From positions 124,001 through 188,000 of the forward strand of contig JALHQN010000001.1 of NCBI GenBank assembly GCA_022841915.1: a DNA stretch of 64,000 nucleotides. The letters run 5' to 3'. This document shows, in pieces, positions 46,275-55,663 of this stretch; the stretch's first letter is position 1; each line of letters opens with the position of its first letter. Under the pieces are notes generated by a model, which was given only the letters and a program-made list of their open reading frames with translations, ran no database searches and was not told the DNA's origin. This DNA is from Burkholderiales bacterium (GTDB lineage Bacteria; Pseudomonadota; Gammaproteobacteria; Burkholderiales; WYBJ01). Made by a program: the position numbers and the translations under genes.

Positions 46275-48119
46275 GTGGCAGACCGGCTGCTCGTTACGTA
46301 CCACGCCTTGGAACCCGTGCGCCCTTTGGAAAACTCTCGCGCTGCCCGACTTCTGCCTTTCCTGACGTGGCTGCCGCTGGTAAACAGGCGCACGCTGCGT
46401 GCCGATGCGATCGCGGGGCTCGTCGGCGCTGTGATCGTGCTGCCGCAGGGCGTCGCCTTCGCCACGCTGGCGGGTCTGCCCCCCGAGTACGGGCTTTACG
46501 CGGCGATGGTGCCCGCCATTGTCGCTGCGCTGTTCGGCTCCTCGTTTCACCTCGTCTCCGGGCCGACCAACGCCTTATCCATCTTGTTGTTCGCTCAACT
46601 CGCTCCCTTGGCAGAGCCCGCCTCGGCCCAATACGTGCAGCTCGCGCTGACGGTGACCTTCCTTACGGGAGCCATGCAGTTGGCACTGGGCCTGGCGAGG
46701 CTGGGCATGCTGGTCAACTTCATCTCCCACAGCGTGGTGATCGGCTTCACCGCCGCCGCAGGATTGCTCATCATCGCGAGTCAGTTGCGCAATTTCTTCG
46801 GCGTATCGATCGCGCGTGGCGGCACTTTCTTCGAAACACTGCAGGCGTTCATTCTCGAAATTGCCGACGGCCATCTGAATTGGGCCGTCACGCTCGTGGC
46901 CCTGTTCACCGTCGGGGTTGCGATTATCTCCCGACGCTTCTATCCCAAAATACCTTACATGATCGTCGCGGTCGTCGCCGGCAGCCTTTTCGGTGCCGGG
47001 CTCGACTACCTGCTGGGCAGCCGCTTGGGGAGCATCCCGACACTGGGCGCTCTACCTGGTGCCTTCCCGCCATTGTCGGCACCGAATCTGTCGCTCGAAT
47101 CCATACGCCAGGCTGTGCCGATTGCACTGGGGATGACCATACTCGGTCTGACCGAGGCATTGTCCATCGGCCGCGCGATCGGCGTTCGTTCCGGACAGCG
47201 CATCGATGGCAACCAGGAGTTCGTCGGCCAGGGCCTGTCCAATCTGGCCGGTTCGTTCTTCTCGGCCTATCCATCTAGCGGTTCGTTCAACCGCAGCGGC
47301 GCCAACTACGAAGCAGGCGCGGTGACGCCGTTGGCCACCGTCATCGCCTCCGGCATGCTGATCGTTTTCGTGCTGCTCGTCGCTCCGCTCGCCGCGCATC
47401 TGCCGATCGCTGTCATGGCCGGCATCCTGTTCCTGATCGGCTACGGCCTCATCGATACGCATCATTTCCGCCAAGTCGCACGCACGAGCGGTCGAGAAGC
47501 CGCCGTCATGGTGGCCACGCTGCTCACCGGGCTTTTCGTCGATCTGGAATTCGCGATCCTGACCGGCGTACTGTTCTCCCTGCTCATGTACTTGCAACGT
47601 ACGTCGCGCCCTCTGGTTCTCGACGTAAAGCCCGATCCGGCGCCCGGCAGCTATCACTACACCGCAGACAGCGGGCTGCCCGATTGTCAGCAAGTCAAGA
47701 TGCTGCGCATCAATGGCTCGCTTTATTTCGGCGCCGTCGACCATGTAGCCAAGGAATTCCAGCAAATCGATCCGGCCCAGAAGCACTTGGTCATTGTCGC
47801 GAGCGGGATCAACTTCATCGATGTCGCCGGCGCCGAAATGCTGCTGGCCGAATCGAGGCGTCGTCGGGCCGAGGGCGGCGGGCTCTATTTCTATAGGGTG
47901 AAGGACGAAGTGCGGCGGCTCCTCGAGCGAGGCGGATACCTGGCGCATCTGGGCCCGGAGAATTTCTTCCCTGTGAAGCATCGTGTCATCACGGCGCTCT
48001 ACCCCCGCCTCGACAACGAAATCTGTCGGCACTGCAAGGTGCGCATATTCGCCGAATGCCAGGATTACCTGCCCAATGGCCAACGGCGCGAACCCGAGGG
48101 AAACTCGCGAAGCGGCTGA
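46275..48119 (+). CDS. SulP family anion permease with STAS domain
   Basis: A 614-residue inner-membrane protein starting at GTG. The SulP pattern is DAIAGLVGAVIVLPQGVAFA, then PPEYGLYAAMVPAIVAALFG, and TEALSIGRAIGVRSGQRIDG. The STAS domain runs from about residue 455 (MLRINGSLYFGAVDHVAKEF). A cysteine cluster ICRHCKVRIFAEC lies near the C-terminus. Substrate (sulfate, bicarbonate or another anion) is not evident. It is followed by a second SulP gene after 114 bases. Confidence 0.92.
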   Translation: MADRLLVTYHALEPVRPLENSRAARLLPFLTWLPLVNRRTLRADAIAGLVGAVIVLPQGVAFATLAGLPPEYGLYAAMVPAIVAALFGSSFHLVSGPTNALSILLFAQLAPLAEPASAQYVQLALTVTFLTGAMQLALGLARLGMLVNFISHSVVIGFTAAAGLLIIASQLRNFFGVSIARGGTFFETLQAFILEIADGHLNWAVTLVALFTVGVAIISRRFYPKIPYMIVAVVAGSLFGAGLDYLLGSRLGSIPTLGALPGAFPPLSAPNLSLESIRQAVPIALGMTILGLTEALSIGRAIGVRSGQRIDGNQEFVGQGLSNLAGSFFSAYPSSGSFNRSGANYEAGAVTPLATVIASGMLIVFVLLVAPLAAHLPIAVMAGILFLIGYGLIDTHHFRQVARTSGREAAVMVATLLTGLFVDLEFAILTGVLFSLLMYLQRTSRPLVLDVKPDPAPGSYHYTADSGLPDCQQVKMLRINGSLYFGAVDHVAKEFQQIDPAQKHLVIVASGINFIDVAGAEMLLAESRRRRAEGGGLYFYRVKDEVRRLLERGGYLAHLGPENFFPVKHRVITALYPRLDNEICRHCKVRIFAECQDYLPNGQRREPEGNSRSG

Positions 48120-48139
48120 CCGCCGGGGCGCGGCCGGAT

Positions 48140-48145
48140 AGAATC
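48140..48145 (+). promoter_or_regulatory. candidate -10 hexamer
   Basis: TAGAAT in GGATAGAATCC, 89 bases before the second SulP gene. No clear -35 was found. Confidence 0.3.
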
Positions 48146-48233
48146 CCCAGCGCCTGGAGCAGCCCCGAAGGCATATTCCAGCGACGCCGGCACTACCGCC
48201 TCCAGAAAAAGCGGACGCCAACGTCCGACAACG

Positions 48234-50357
48234 ATGCGACCCCGACAAACCATGGCTGGTATGAACCTTCTCGTGCGACGCGCCCTGCCTTTTCTGCGCT
48301 GGTTTCCCCTGACTCGAAGCACCTTGCGCGCAGACCTCGTCGCCGGGATCACTGTCGGGTTGGTGCTGGTGCCTCAATCGATGGCCTATGCACAACTTGC
48401 CGGCATGCCCGCCTATTACGGACTGTACGCAGCCTTCCTGCCGGTCATGATAGGCGCGCTCTGGGGTTCGTCGAACCAGCTAGCCACCGGACCGGTGGCT
48501 ATGGTGTCACTGCTCACCAGCGCCACCCTCGCCCAATTCGCCGCCCCTGGCTCGGACCAGTTCATCGCGTTGGCCATTACGCTCGCCCTGCTCGTCGGCC
48601 TGATGCAGTTCGGTCTCGGCGTGCTGCGCCTCGGGTCGATCGTGAGCTTCCTCTCCCATCCGGTGATCGTCGGCTTCACCAATGCCGCCGCCATCATCAT
48701 CGCCCTGTCCCAGCTCAACAAGATGCTCGGCGTATCGATGGGCCGCAGCGATCACTTCCTGCTCGACATCTGGGACGTACTGGCGCAGATCGGCGAGATC
48801 CATCTGCCCACCCTTGCCATGGGCGTCGGCGCCATGGCCCTCATCCTCTGGCTGCGCAAACGGGCGCCCAAGGTGCCGGCGGTCCTCGCAGCGGTGGTGA
48901 TCGCAACGACGCTCAGCTGGCTCGTCGGCTTCGAGCGAAACACCCGGATCGGCATCGATCAGATCGCCAACGCCGATGCGCGTACCCTGGCGATGGAGCA
49001 CCTCCAAGGGCAGAGGGAGATCAGCCGATTGAATGCCCAGATCGGCGAGCGCATCGACGAACTCAGGGCGCTGCGCAAGCAGCCGGGTCACAGCAGCCAG
49101 CACGCGCTGACGCTGGACTACCAGGTGCAGGCGATGCGCCTCGAGGTCCGCGCGCAGGAGGATGAAAACCGATTGCGAGCACGGGCTCTGCGCCATTTCC
49201 GGCTATACGAAGATCCAACCACCGGCGAGGGCAAAACGATGTTCCGGTCGAGCGCAGGCGACTCGCCCGCTGCCGGCGATTCGGGACCCTGGCGCATACA
49301 GCGAGTCGTCGACGACAAGGTCATTCTGGTCGGCGGCGGCGAGGTCGTCGGCCACGTTCCGCAAGGACTGCCTGCCCTGGTCAAGCCGCAGCTTAGCCTA
49401 GAGACGATCGGGCTGCTTTTCTCATCGGCTTTGGTCATCACCCTCGTCGGCTTCATGGAGGCGATCTCCATCGCCAAAGCCATGGCTACTCGTACCCGAC
49501 AGCGCATCGACCCGAACCAGGAGCTGATCGGACAGGGGCTGGCCAATATCGTCGGCAGCGTCGGTCAAAGCTATCCGGTGAGCGGATCGTTCTCCCGATC
49601 CGCGGTCAACCTGAACGCCGGCGCGCTCACCGGCATGTCATCGGTATTCTCGGCGATCGTCGTGCTCGGTACGCTGCTGTTCCTCACGCCGGTGCTCTAC
49701 TATCTGCCGCAAGCAGTTCTCGCCGCCATCATCTTCGTCGCCGTCATCGGGCTGATCGATTTCCGCGCCATCAAGCACGCATGGCAGGCCCACAGGCACG
49801 ATGGCATATGCGCGGTGACCACCTTCGTGGCCACCCTGGGATTCGCACCGCATCTGGACATCGGCATCCTGTTGGGAGGTGGGCTGGCCATCGTGCTGTT
49901 CCTCTATCGCACCATGTCGCCGCGCGTAACCGTGCGCTTCCTGGAAGGCGCGCGCGCCGACGCGCGAGAGCCGGTCAGCCCAGCGATCGTCACCATTCGT
50001 TTCGACGGACGGCTTTATTTCGCCAACGTCCCCTACTTCGAGGACGCCGTGCTCGAAGCCGTATCCAACCATCCGGGCGCGCAGGTGCTGCTGGTCGTCG
50101 GCAGCGGCATCAACGAAATCGATGCTTCCGGAGAGGAGATGCTCAGTCACTTGCATCTGCGCTTGAGCAGCAGCAACGTGCGCATGGTATTCGCCGATCT
50201 CAAGCTGCAGGTCGTCTCGGTGCTGCAGGCCACCGGCTTGTACGCACGCATCGGCGACGCCGCGTTCTACGAGTCGGAGCAAGAAGCGCTCGACATGCTG
50301 CGCCACGTCGAATCTGCAGACGGCGCGCCTGCCGTAGCCGTGATGCGCCACCCCTGA
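48234..50357 (+). CDS. SulP family permease with large insertion
   Basis: A 707-residue SulP permease. The core matches the family: DLVAGITVGLVLVPQSMAYA, PAYYGLYAAFLPVMIGALWG and FMEAISIAKAMATRTRQRID. Between about residues 250 and 370 it carries an extra segment of roughly 115 residues. That segment is predicted coiled-coil (ISRLNAQIGERIDELRALRK) and ends before VVGHVPQGLPALVKP, where the ordinary SulP chain resumes. A STAS domain closes the protein. Start choice among ATGs at 48234, 48252 and 48261 is unresolved. Confidence 0.9.
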   Translation: MRPRQTMAGMNLLVRRALPFLRWFPLTRSTLRADLVAGITVGLVLVPQSMAYAQLAGMPAYYGLYAAFLPVMIGALWGSSNQLATGPVAMVSLLTSATLAQFAAPGSDQFIALAITLALLVGLMQFGLGVLRLGSIVSFLSHPVIVGFTNAAAIIIALSQLNKMLGVSMGRSDHFLLDIWDVLAQIGEIHLPTLAMGVGAMALILWLRKRAPKVPAVLAAVVIATTLSWLVGFERNTRIGIDQIANADARTLAMEHLQGQREISRLNAQIGERIDELRALRKQPGHSSQHALTLDYQVQAMRLEVRAQEDENRLRARALRHFRLYEDPTTGEGKTMFRSSAGDSPAAGDSGPWRIQRVVDDKVILVGGGEVVGHVPQGLPALVKPQLSLETIGLLFSSALVITLVGFMEAISIAKAMATRTRQRIDPNQELIGQGLANIVGSVGQSYPVSGSFSRSAVNLNAGALTGMSSVFSAIVVLGTLLFLTPVLYYLPQAVLAAIIFVAVIGLIDFRAIKHAWQAHRHDGICAVTTFVATLGFAPHLDIGILLGGGLAIVLFLYRTMSPRVTVRFLEGARADAREPVSPAIVTIRFDGRLYFANVPYFEDAVLEAVSNHPGAQVLLVVGSGINEIDASGEEMLSHLHLRLSSSNVRMVFADLKLQVVSVLQATGLYARIGDAAFYESEQEALDMLRHVESADGAPAVAVMRHP

Positions 50358-50492
50358 CTGGACTGCGCCGACAGCGGACGACAATGATCCGGGCATCGCA
50401 GGGCGCCTGCCGCGCGTCGGAGCCTCGGCTTGCCAGCGCCATAACGCACGGCCTTTGTATTACACTGCGTCGGCATCTTGCGAGACCGATGG

Positions 50493-51992
50493 ATGAGCAC
50501 AACCGACGATCCCAAACCGGAATCCCCGCCGCCCCCTGTCGTGCTCAGCGCAGCGGAAGCCCCGTATGCGCTGCCGCAAGGCTATCGGCTGCAGGAGTAC
50601 GCCATCGAGAGCGTGCTCGGATCCGGCGGCTTCGGCATCACCTATCTCGCCACGGATCACAACCTGGCGTGCAAGGTGGCCATCAAGGAGTACCTTCCCG
50701 CTGACCAGGCAGTCCGCACCCAAGCCCAGTCGCTGCAACCGCGCAGCGTCGAGGTTGAAGAGTCGTTTCGGTGGGGCCTTGCCCGGTTCATCGAGGAGGC
50801 ACGCGCACTGGCTGCCTTCCGACATGCGCATATCGTTCGGGTGCTGCGCTTCTTCGAGGCCAACGAGACCGCCTACATGGTCATGGAGTTGGTCACCGGC
50901 GAAGCGCTCGGCCCCTGGATCAGGCGCAACCGCCCCATCGACGAAGCCAGCCTGCTCGGCATCGTGCGCCCCATCCTGGATGGTCTTGGCGTCGTGCACG
51001 AGGCAGGCTTCGTGCATCGCGATGTCAAGCCCGGCAACATCCACATGCGCACGGACACCGACCCGGTGCTGCTCGATTTCGGTTCTGCGCGAAGAGCGTC
51101 GACGAGCGATGGACGCGAGTTGACCGCCATCGTAACACCGGGCTACGCAGCCCTGGAGCAGTATCACACGCAGGGCAACCAGGGACCGTGGACCGATCTC
51201 TATTCCGTCGCCGCGCTGATGTACGGCGTCATCAGTGGCAAGCGGCCTATCGAGGCGCCGGCAAGGGTACGCAACGATCCCTTGCCCAAGGCGGTCGAAA
51301 TCGGCGACCGCGCCCTTTACTCCGAGGCTTTGCTGAGCGCGGTGGACTGGGCGTTGAAGCCCGAGGAAGAGAGGCGGCCCCAAAGCGTGCAAGCCTTTCT
51401 CATGGCGCTACCCGAGCCGAGCGCGGCGCTGAGACTTTCCGAGCACGCTCGCGCCGAACAGATAACGCTTCGACGCAACGAGCCAGAACCGGCTCATTGG
51501 GCCGACCGCTCCGTCATCACGCAATTCGAAGCCGCGCTCGCCGGACATCTGGGCCCGATGGCCCCGGTGCTCGTTCGCCGCGTCGCTCGCAATGCCGCGT
51601 CCATCGAAGACCTGCGCGCGGCCCTGTCCCTGGAAATCGACAGCGAACGATCGCGCCGCTCCTTTCTGGAGCGCACGGAAGGCCTGCTGCGATCGGCACA
51701 CCGAACCTCGCCTTCCAAGAGCGTTCCCCCGCCCCAAAGCCGCTCCGGCTCCGCCCCGCCCTCTGAAAACGCCGGCATGCCGTCGGCGTTCGATCCGGCG
51801 TTCTTGAGCGATGTCGAAAGCGAATTGGCGCGCCACCTCGGTCCCCTCGCCCGCGTATTGGTGAAGAAGGCGGCCAATCGGGCGCGGGACCGCGCCGAGT
51901 TGTTCCTGCTGCTGTCGGACAATATCGCGGATGCGGAGCAGCGCCGTGCATTCATCCGCAAAAGCGTCGCCGCCTTCAAACATCACCCCTAA
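50493..51992 (+). CDS. Ser/Thr protein kinase with two C-terminal DUF8082-like repeats
   Basis: A 499-residue soluble Hanks-type kinase. The kinase domain (about 31-310) has GSGGFG, Lys65 in VAIKEY, HRDVKPGN (175-182) and DFG (195-197), so it is probably active. The activation segment TPGYAALEQYHTQGNQGPWT is typical of this subgroup. Two homologous repeats follow, near 340-395 (AALAGHLGPMAPVLVRRVAR) and 436-490 (SELARHLGPLARVLVKKAAN). There is no membrane helix. The haem-sensor gene follows after 12 bases. Confidence 0.9.
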   Translation: MSTTDDPKPESPPPPVVLSAAEAPYALPQGYRLQEYAIESVLGSGGFGITYLATDHNLACKVAIKEYLPADQAVRTQAQSLQPRSVEVEESFRWGLARFIEEARALAAFRHAHIVRVLRFFEANETAYMVMELVTGEALGPWIRRNRPIDEASLLGIVRPILDGLGVVHEAGFVHRDVKPGNIHMRTDTDPVLLDFGSARRASTSDGRELTAIVTPGYAALEQYHTQGNQGPWTDLYSVAALMYGVISGKRPIEAPARVRNDPLPKAVEIGDRALYSEALLSAVDWALKPEEERRPQSVQAFLMALPEPSAALRLSEHARAEQITLRRNEPEPAHWADRSVITQFEAALAGHLGPMAPVLVRRVARNAASIEDLRAALSLEIDSERSRRSFLERTEGLLRSAHRTSPSKSVPPPQSRSGSAPPSENAGMPSAFDPAFLSDVESELARHLGPLARVLVKKAANRARDRAELFLLLSDNIADAEQRRAFIRKSVAAFKHHP

Positions 51993-52004
51993 AAGAGTTA
52001 AGTC

Positions 52005-52877
52005 ATGGGCTTGCGGCTCAAATTCAACCTCGTATTGCTGGTGGTATTCGCTCTCGGTTTCAGCGTCAGCGGCGTCATCTCGTGGAATCTGCTGCAGCAG
52101 AACGCTCGCGAGGAGGTCGTGCGCAACGCCGAGGTCCTGATGGAAGCCGCGCTCGCGGTGCGCACCTACACGGTCGAGCAGGTCAAGCCGCATCTGGACG
52201 CCAAGCTCGACACGGTGTTCTTGCCGCAGACGGTGCCCGCCTATGCGGCCACCGAGACGCTCAACCAGATTCGCAAGAAGTACGCGGACTACAGCTACAA
52301 GGAAGCAGCGCTCAATCCGACCAATCCGCGCGACCGGGCCGTGGAATGGGAAACGGACGTGGTGAACGCCTTTCGCAATCGCGCCGATCTTAAGGAACTG
52401 ACCGGAGAGCGCTCGACCCCGACCGGGCCGGCGCTCTACGTGGCGCGACCGATACAGATCACCAACCCGGCCTGCCTGCAGTGCCATAGCGTCCCGGATG
52501 CTGCCCCACCATCGATGCTGAAACTCTACGGCCCCAACAACGGCTTCGGCTGGCAGCACAACGAGATCATCGGCGCCCAAATCGTCTCGGTACCCATGGC
52601 GCTGCCGATCCGCAATGCCAATCGCGCCTTCTACGCCTTCATGCTCTCGCTCGCCGTCGTCTTTGTCGCCGTCTTCGTCTCCCTCAACCTCATGCTCTCC
52701 TGGATCATCGTGCGCCCCATCGCGAGCATGTCCGCAGCGGCCGACAAGGTGAGCATCGGCGACTTCAGCATTGCGGAGTTCTCCGAGCAAGGCAAGGATG
52801 AGATCGGCGTTCTAGCCGCATCGTTCAATCGCATGCGGCGCAGCCTGCAACAGGCGATGAAACTCATCGATACCTGA
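52005..52877 (+). CDS. DUF3365 haem-binding sensor with HAMP domain
   Basis: A 290-residue membrane protein. The N-terminal helix FNLVLLVVFALGFSVSGVIS is followed by a periplasmic domain with a c-type haem site NPACLQCHSVPD (about residues 160-171), as in DUF3365/Tll0287-like sensors. A second helix (about 208-230) leads to a HAMP linker (IVRPIASMSAAADKVSIGDF, then DEIGVLAASFNRM). There is no kinase or cyclase output; the adjacent Ser/Thr kinase, 12 bases upstream, is the likely partner. Confidence 0.88.
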   Translation: MGLRLKFNLVLLVVFALGFSVSGVISWNLLQQNAREEVVRNAEVLMEAALAVRTYTVEQVKPHLDAKLDTVFLPQTVPAYAATETLNQIRKKYADYSYKEAALNPTNPRDRAVEWETDVVNAFRNRADLKELTGERSTPTGPALYVARPIQITNPACLQCHSVPDAAPPSMLKLYGPNNGFGWQHNEIIGAQIVSVPMALPIRNANRAFYAFMLSLAVVFVAVFVSLNLMLSWIIVRPIASMSAAADKVSIGDFSIAEFSEQGKDEIGVLAASFNRMRRSLQQAMKLIDT

Positions 52878-52894
52878 GCCCGAGTCCTTCGGGC
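52878..52894 (+). terminator. short stem-loop after the DUF3365 gene
   Basis: GCCCGA-GTCCT-TCGGGC immediately after the stop codon; 6-bp perfect stem, no T-run. Confidence 0.35.
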
Positions 52895-52938
52895 GCGGCC
52901 CGAAACACCATGAAGCCCGCGCGGCGGTTGACCTTGCG

Positions 52939-54054
52939 CTAAGCGCCGCGTGCTCCGACGACATCGGGCACGTTGCGCCCCACCCAATCCTGCAAGAAGC
53001 GCGCGATGACGAGATTGTTCTTCTCCAGCATCATCATGTGCCCGTTTCCATTGATGCCGACATCGGGCAGACGCACGAACTGATGCGCCACGCCGGCCTG
53101 CCGCAAGAAAGCCGAGGTGCAGTGATCATAGGGGGCGTGGTAGGAAGCTTCCGCGGTCACGATGAGGATCGGTATGCCGGCAAGATTCTTCAGTTTCCTC
53201 GCCTCCCCCGCTTGCAGCCAGCATCGGGTCAAGCCCGGCGCGTCGGCAGACTCCTGGCGCGCGAACCGCAGATCGTGCGCGCTCTCGGGCGGTGGCTCGA
53301 ATGCAAGCGGCCCGCGCGTGATGCCCCAGGGACGCCCGACAACGTCGTCCTCGAACCAGTCCGGCGCACCCGTGAACCGGACCTCGTGCACCGGGGCCCC
53401 GTTCGGTTCGATCGCGAGGATGCCGCGCACCAAGTGCGGCCGTGCGTCGGCGATCGTCCAGCCGAACGGCCCGCCCTGCGAGTGCGTGAGCAGGATGGCG
53501 GGGCCGATTCGCTCCAGGAGGGCAGCACCCGCCTCGCGCATCATGGCTTCCAAGGAAGCGATGTCGTCCATGCTCGCCACCTGCGAAGCGTAGAACTGGT
53601 CGTAGTCCGGGTCGTCCGGGACGCCGCTGCCCGGCCACTGGGTGTGGAGGCGAGCCTGCGGATAGAGGCATTCGCGCTCCGGTGCTGTGAAGCGCGCGGC
53701 GATCGTGTCGGCATCGCGATGCGCCGACGTGCCGTAACCGGGAAAGTAGCCCGAGCGGCCGCGCCCCGGCTGATCCACCACATACACCGAAAATCCCTGA
53801 GCAACGAAGTAGTCGGCCCAGCCGCGACGGCCATCAGGTGTTCCGAGGAAATTCGCCGCGGTTTGTCCGCCGCCATGAATCATCACGATGGGACAGCGAT
53901 GGGACGAGCGGCGCGGCACCTGGTACTGCACGAACATCTGCCCTTGCATGCTGCGCTTGCCGGCGTGTTCGACATAACGCCCGCCCACGAAGAAGCAGCC
54001 TTGGTCTGCAAGCTCCAAGGGCGAATCGGCATCGAATAACGCGTTCTGGTTCAT
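52939..54054 (-). CDS. alpha/beta hydrolase family protein
   Basis: A 371-residue protein with an alpha/beta hydrolase fold. The oxyanion loop is PIVMIHGGGQTAANFLGTPD, the nucleophile is in LLTHSQGGPFGWTIAD (S-x-G-G instead of G-x-S-x-G), and the catalytic histidine is probably in GINGNGHMMMLEKNN. It resembles the esterase-like group annotated with tannase or feruloyl esterase relatives. No signal peptide is seen. It diverges from the ParA gene. Confidence 0.85.
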   Translation of the reverse strand: MNQNALFDADSPLELADQGCFFVGGRYVEHAGKRSMQGQMFVQYQVPRRSSHRCPIVMIHGGGQTAANFLGTPDGRRGWADYFVAQGFSVYVVDQPGRGRSGYFPGYGTSAHRDADTIAARFTAPERECLYPQARLHTQWPGSGVPDDPDYDQFYASQVASMDDIASLEAMMREAGAALLERIGPAILLTHSQGGPFGWTIADARPHLVRGILAIEPNGAPVHEVRFTGAPDWFEDDVVGRPWGITRGPLAFEPPPESAHDLRFARQESADAPGLTRCWLQAGEARKLKNLAGIPILIVTAEASYHAPYDHCTSAFLRQAGVAHQFVRLPDVGINGNGHMMMLEKNNLVIARFLQDWVGRNVPDVVGARGA

Positions 54055-54237
54055 GCAGGCTCCGGCACAGGAAGATGAAAGGTGCCGGCACTATGACCAC
54101 TTTCGCGATCCAAGGTCAACGCATCTTCGCAGCCGGTCGTCGGGGGGAATTGAACCTCATAAGCCGCCCTTTTCCGCGACCCGGCGCAATGCCCCCCTTC
54201 GGATAATGCCCTCACCGCAGCTTGCAGCAGGCAAACC

Positions 54238-54930
54238 ATGGCTCAGATCATTTGCATCATCGGCAACAAGGGCGGCACCGGCAAGACGACGCTCTCGCAT
54301 CTGCTCGCCCATGGACTGGGGCTCTTCGGCAAATATACGGTTGCCGTGCTCACCGACATCGAACGCCAGCCGCTGTCGAAGGCCGGGCGCAACTATCTGC
54401 CGTTCGATGCCCGCCAGTCGGACAATCTGGAACGGGTGGTGCAGAAACTGCGCGCCGTCGAGCAGTGGTACGGCGTGATCGATGGCGGCGGCAACCGACC
54501 GCAAATGGATACGACCCTGGCCGGATTGGCCGACCTGGTGCTTTTGCCCTTCCGCGATTCTCACGAGGATGTGCGCACACTGATTCAAGACCTGGAACGG
54601 TTTCCGCAAGCCTACGCGCTACCGTCACAATGGCCGAGCAACGCCTGGCAGCTGCAGGCTGCGATGCGGACAGTGGAGAACATGCTCGGCCGCTACCGCG
54701 ACCGGCTGCTCGAACCCGTGTACGTGCAAAGCGCCACCAAGCTGCTGCTCCAGCACCAGCTTCCCGCGCAATTGCCGGCTGCGCTCAACAACACCGCGCG
54801 CATGCTCGCCTTGCAAGTCATGGAACTGCTCGCCATTCCCTTGCCGGAGGACCGCTGGATCCCGGTTCCCAAGCAAAGCGCGGACGGCGCACAGCGATGC
54901 AAGCTGACGGATCAGGAGCAGGCCGCCTGA
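54238..54930 (+). CDS. orphan ParA/MinD-type P-loop ATPase
   Basis: A 230-residue protein with the deviant Walker A of the ParA family, IIGNKGGTGKTTLSH, and a Walker A'-like region WYGVIDGGGNRPQMDT. Overall similarity to chromosomal ParA is limited, and no parB gene or plasmid genes are nearby. It may be a ParA-like regulator of positioning or a plasmid-derived ATPase kept on the chromosome. The ATG follows GCAGCAGGC. Confidence 0.75.
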   Translation: MAQIICIIGNKGGTGKTTLSHLLAHGLGLFGKYTVAVLTDIERQPLSKAGRNYLPFDARQSDNLERVVQKLRAVEQWYGVIDGGGNRPQMDTTLAGLADLVLLPFRDSHEDVRTLIQDLERFPQAYALPSQWPSNAWQLQAAMRTVENMLGRYRDRLLEPVYVQSATKLLLQHQLPAQLPAALNNTARMLALQVMELLAIPLPEDRWIPVPKQSADGAQRCKLTDQEQAA

Positions 54931-54950
54931 ACTTGCTGCGCACGCGCTGC

Positions 54951-54956
54951 TAGAAT
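54951..54956 (+). promoter_or_regulatory. candidate -10 hexamer
   Basis: TAGAAT, 37 bases before the cobalamin adenosyltransferase gene. Best -35-like sequence is CTGAAC with 18-base spacing, a weak match. Confidence 0.35.
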
Positions 54957-54992
54957 CGAACGTCCAGACAGCCTCGCCGCAGGAGCCTCACA

Positions 54993-55547
54993 GTGGGACA
55001 TCGATTGTCACGCATCGTCACGCGCACCGGAGACGGCGGGGAGACCGGCCTGGGAGACGGCTCTCGGGTCGCCAAGGACAGCGCGCGCATCGAAGCGCTC
55101 GGTTGCGTCGACGAACTCAATAGCCAGCTCGGTTTGCTGCTGACCGATATCGCGCACGACGACATCCGCGCCTGCCTGCTCCGCGTCCAGAACGATCTCT
55201 TCGATCTGGGTGGCGAGCTCTCCATACCCGGCTACGAGATGCTGACCGAGGATCAGCTGCTCGCGCTGGAGGCATGGCTCGAGCAGTACAACGCCGCGCT
55301 GGCCCCGCTGAAGGAGTTCATCATTCCGGGCGGGTCGCGGGCGGCCGCACAGGCTCATGTGGTCCGTACAGTATGTCGACGTGCGGAGCGCTCCCTGGTG
55401 CGCCTGAAGGCGCACGATGCGCTGCCGGCACTAGGCACGCGTTACCTCAACCGGCTGTCGGATCTGCTCTTCGTGCTGGCACGGGTTCTCAATCAGCGCG
55501 CGGGGCTGCCCGATGTGCAGTGGCAACGCACCCCACCACCTGCCTGA
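54993..55547 (+). CDS. PduO-type corrinoid adenosyltransferase
   Basis: A 184-residue ATP:cob(I)alamin adenosyltransferase, which makes the coenzyme B12 needed by methylmalonyl-CoA mutase and others. The N-terminal ATP-binding segment is SRIVTRTGDGGETGLGDGSR, followed by RIEALGCVDELNSQLGLLL. The FIIPGGSRAAAQAHVVRTVC helix and the C-terminal RYLNRLSDLLFVLARVLNQR motif are typical. It starts at GTG. Confidence 0.93.
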   Translation: MGHRLSRIVTRTGDGGETGLGDGSRVAKDSARIEALGCVDELNSQLGLLLTDIAHDDIRACLLRVQNDLFDLGGELSIPGYEMLTEDQLLALEAWLEQYNAALAPLKEFIIPGGSRAAAQAHVVRTVCRRAERSLVRLKAHDALPALGTRYLNRLSDLLFVLARVLNQRAGLPDVQWQRTPPPA

Positions 55548-55663
55548 TTTCGCTTAGCACTTCAGTGACTTGACGCCTGGAGCGGCGCTAAAGTAAACGG
55601 CACCGCATGCCGTAGCCGAGACTACACGACGGCCATCCAGACCGCTCTCGCCCGGCCCATACC

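Noticed and set aside
54238-54930. Plasmid partition locus
   Set aside because: No ParB, parS-like array or replication gene nearby.
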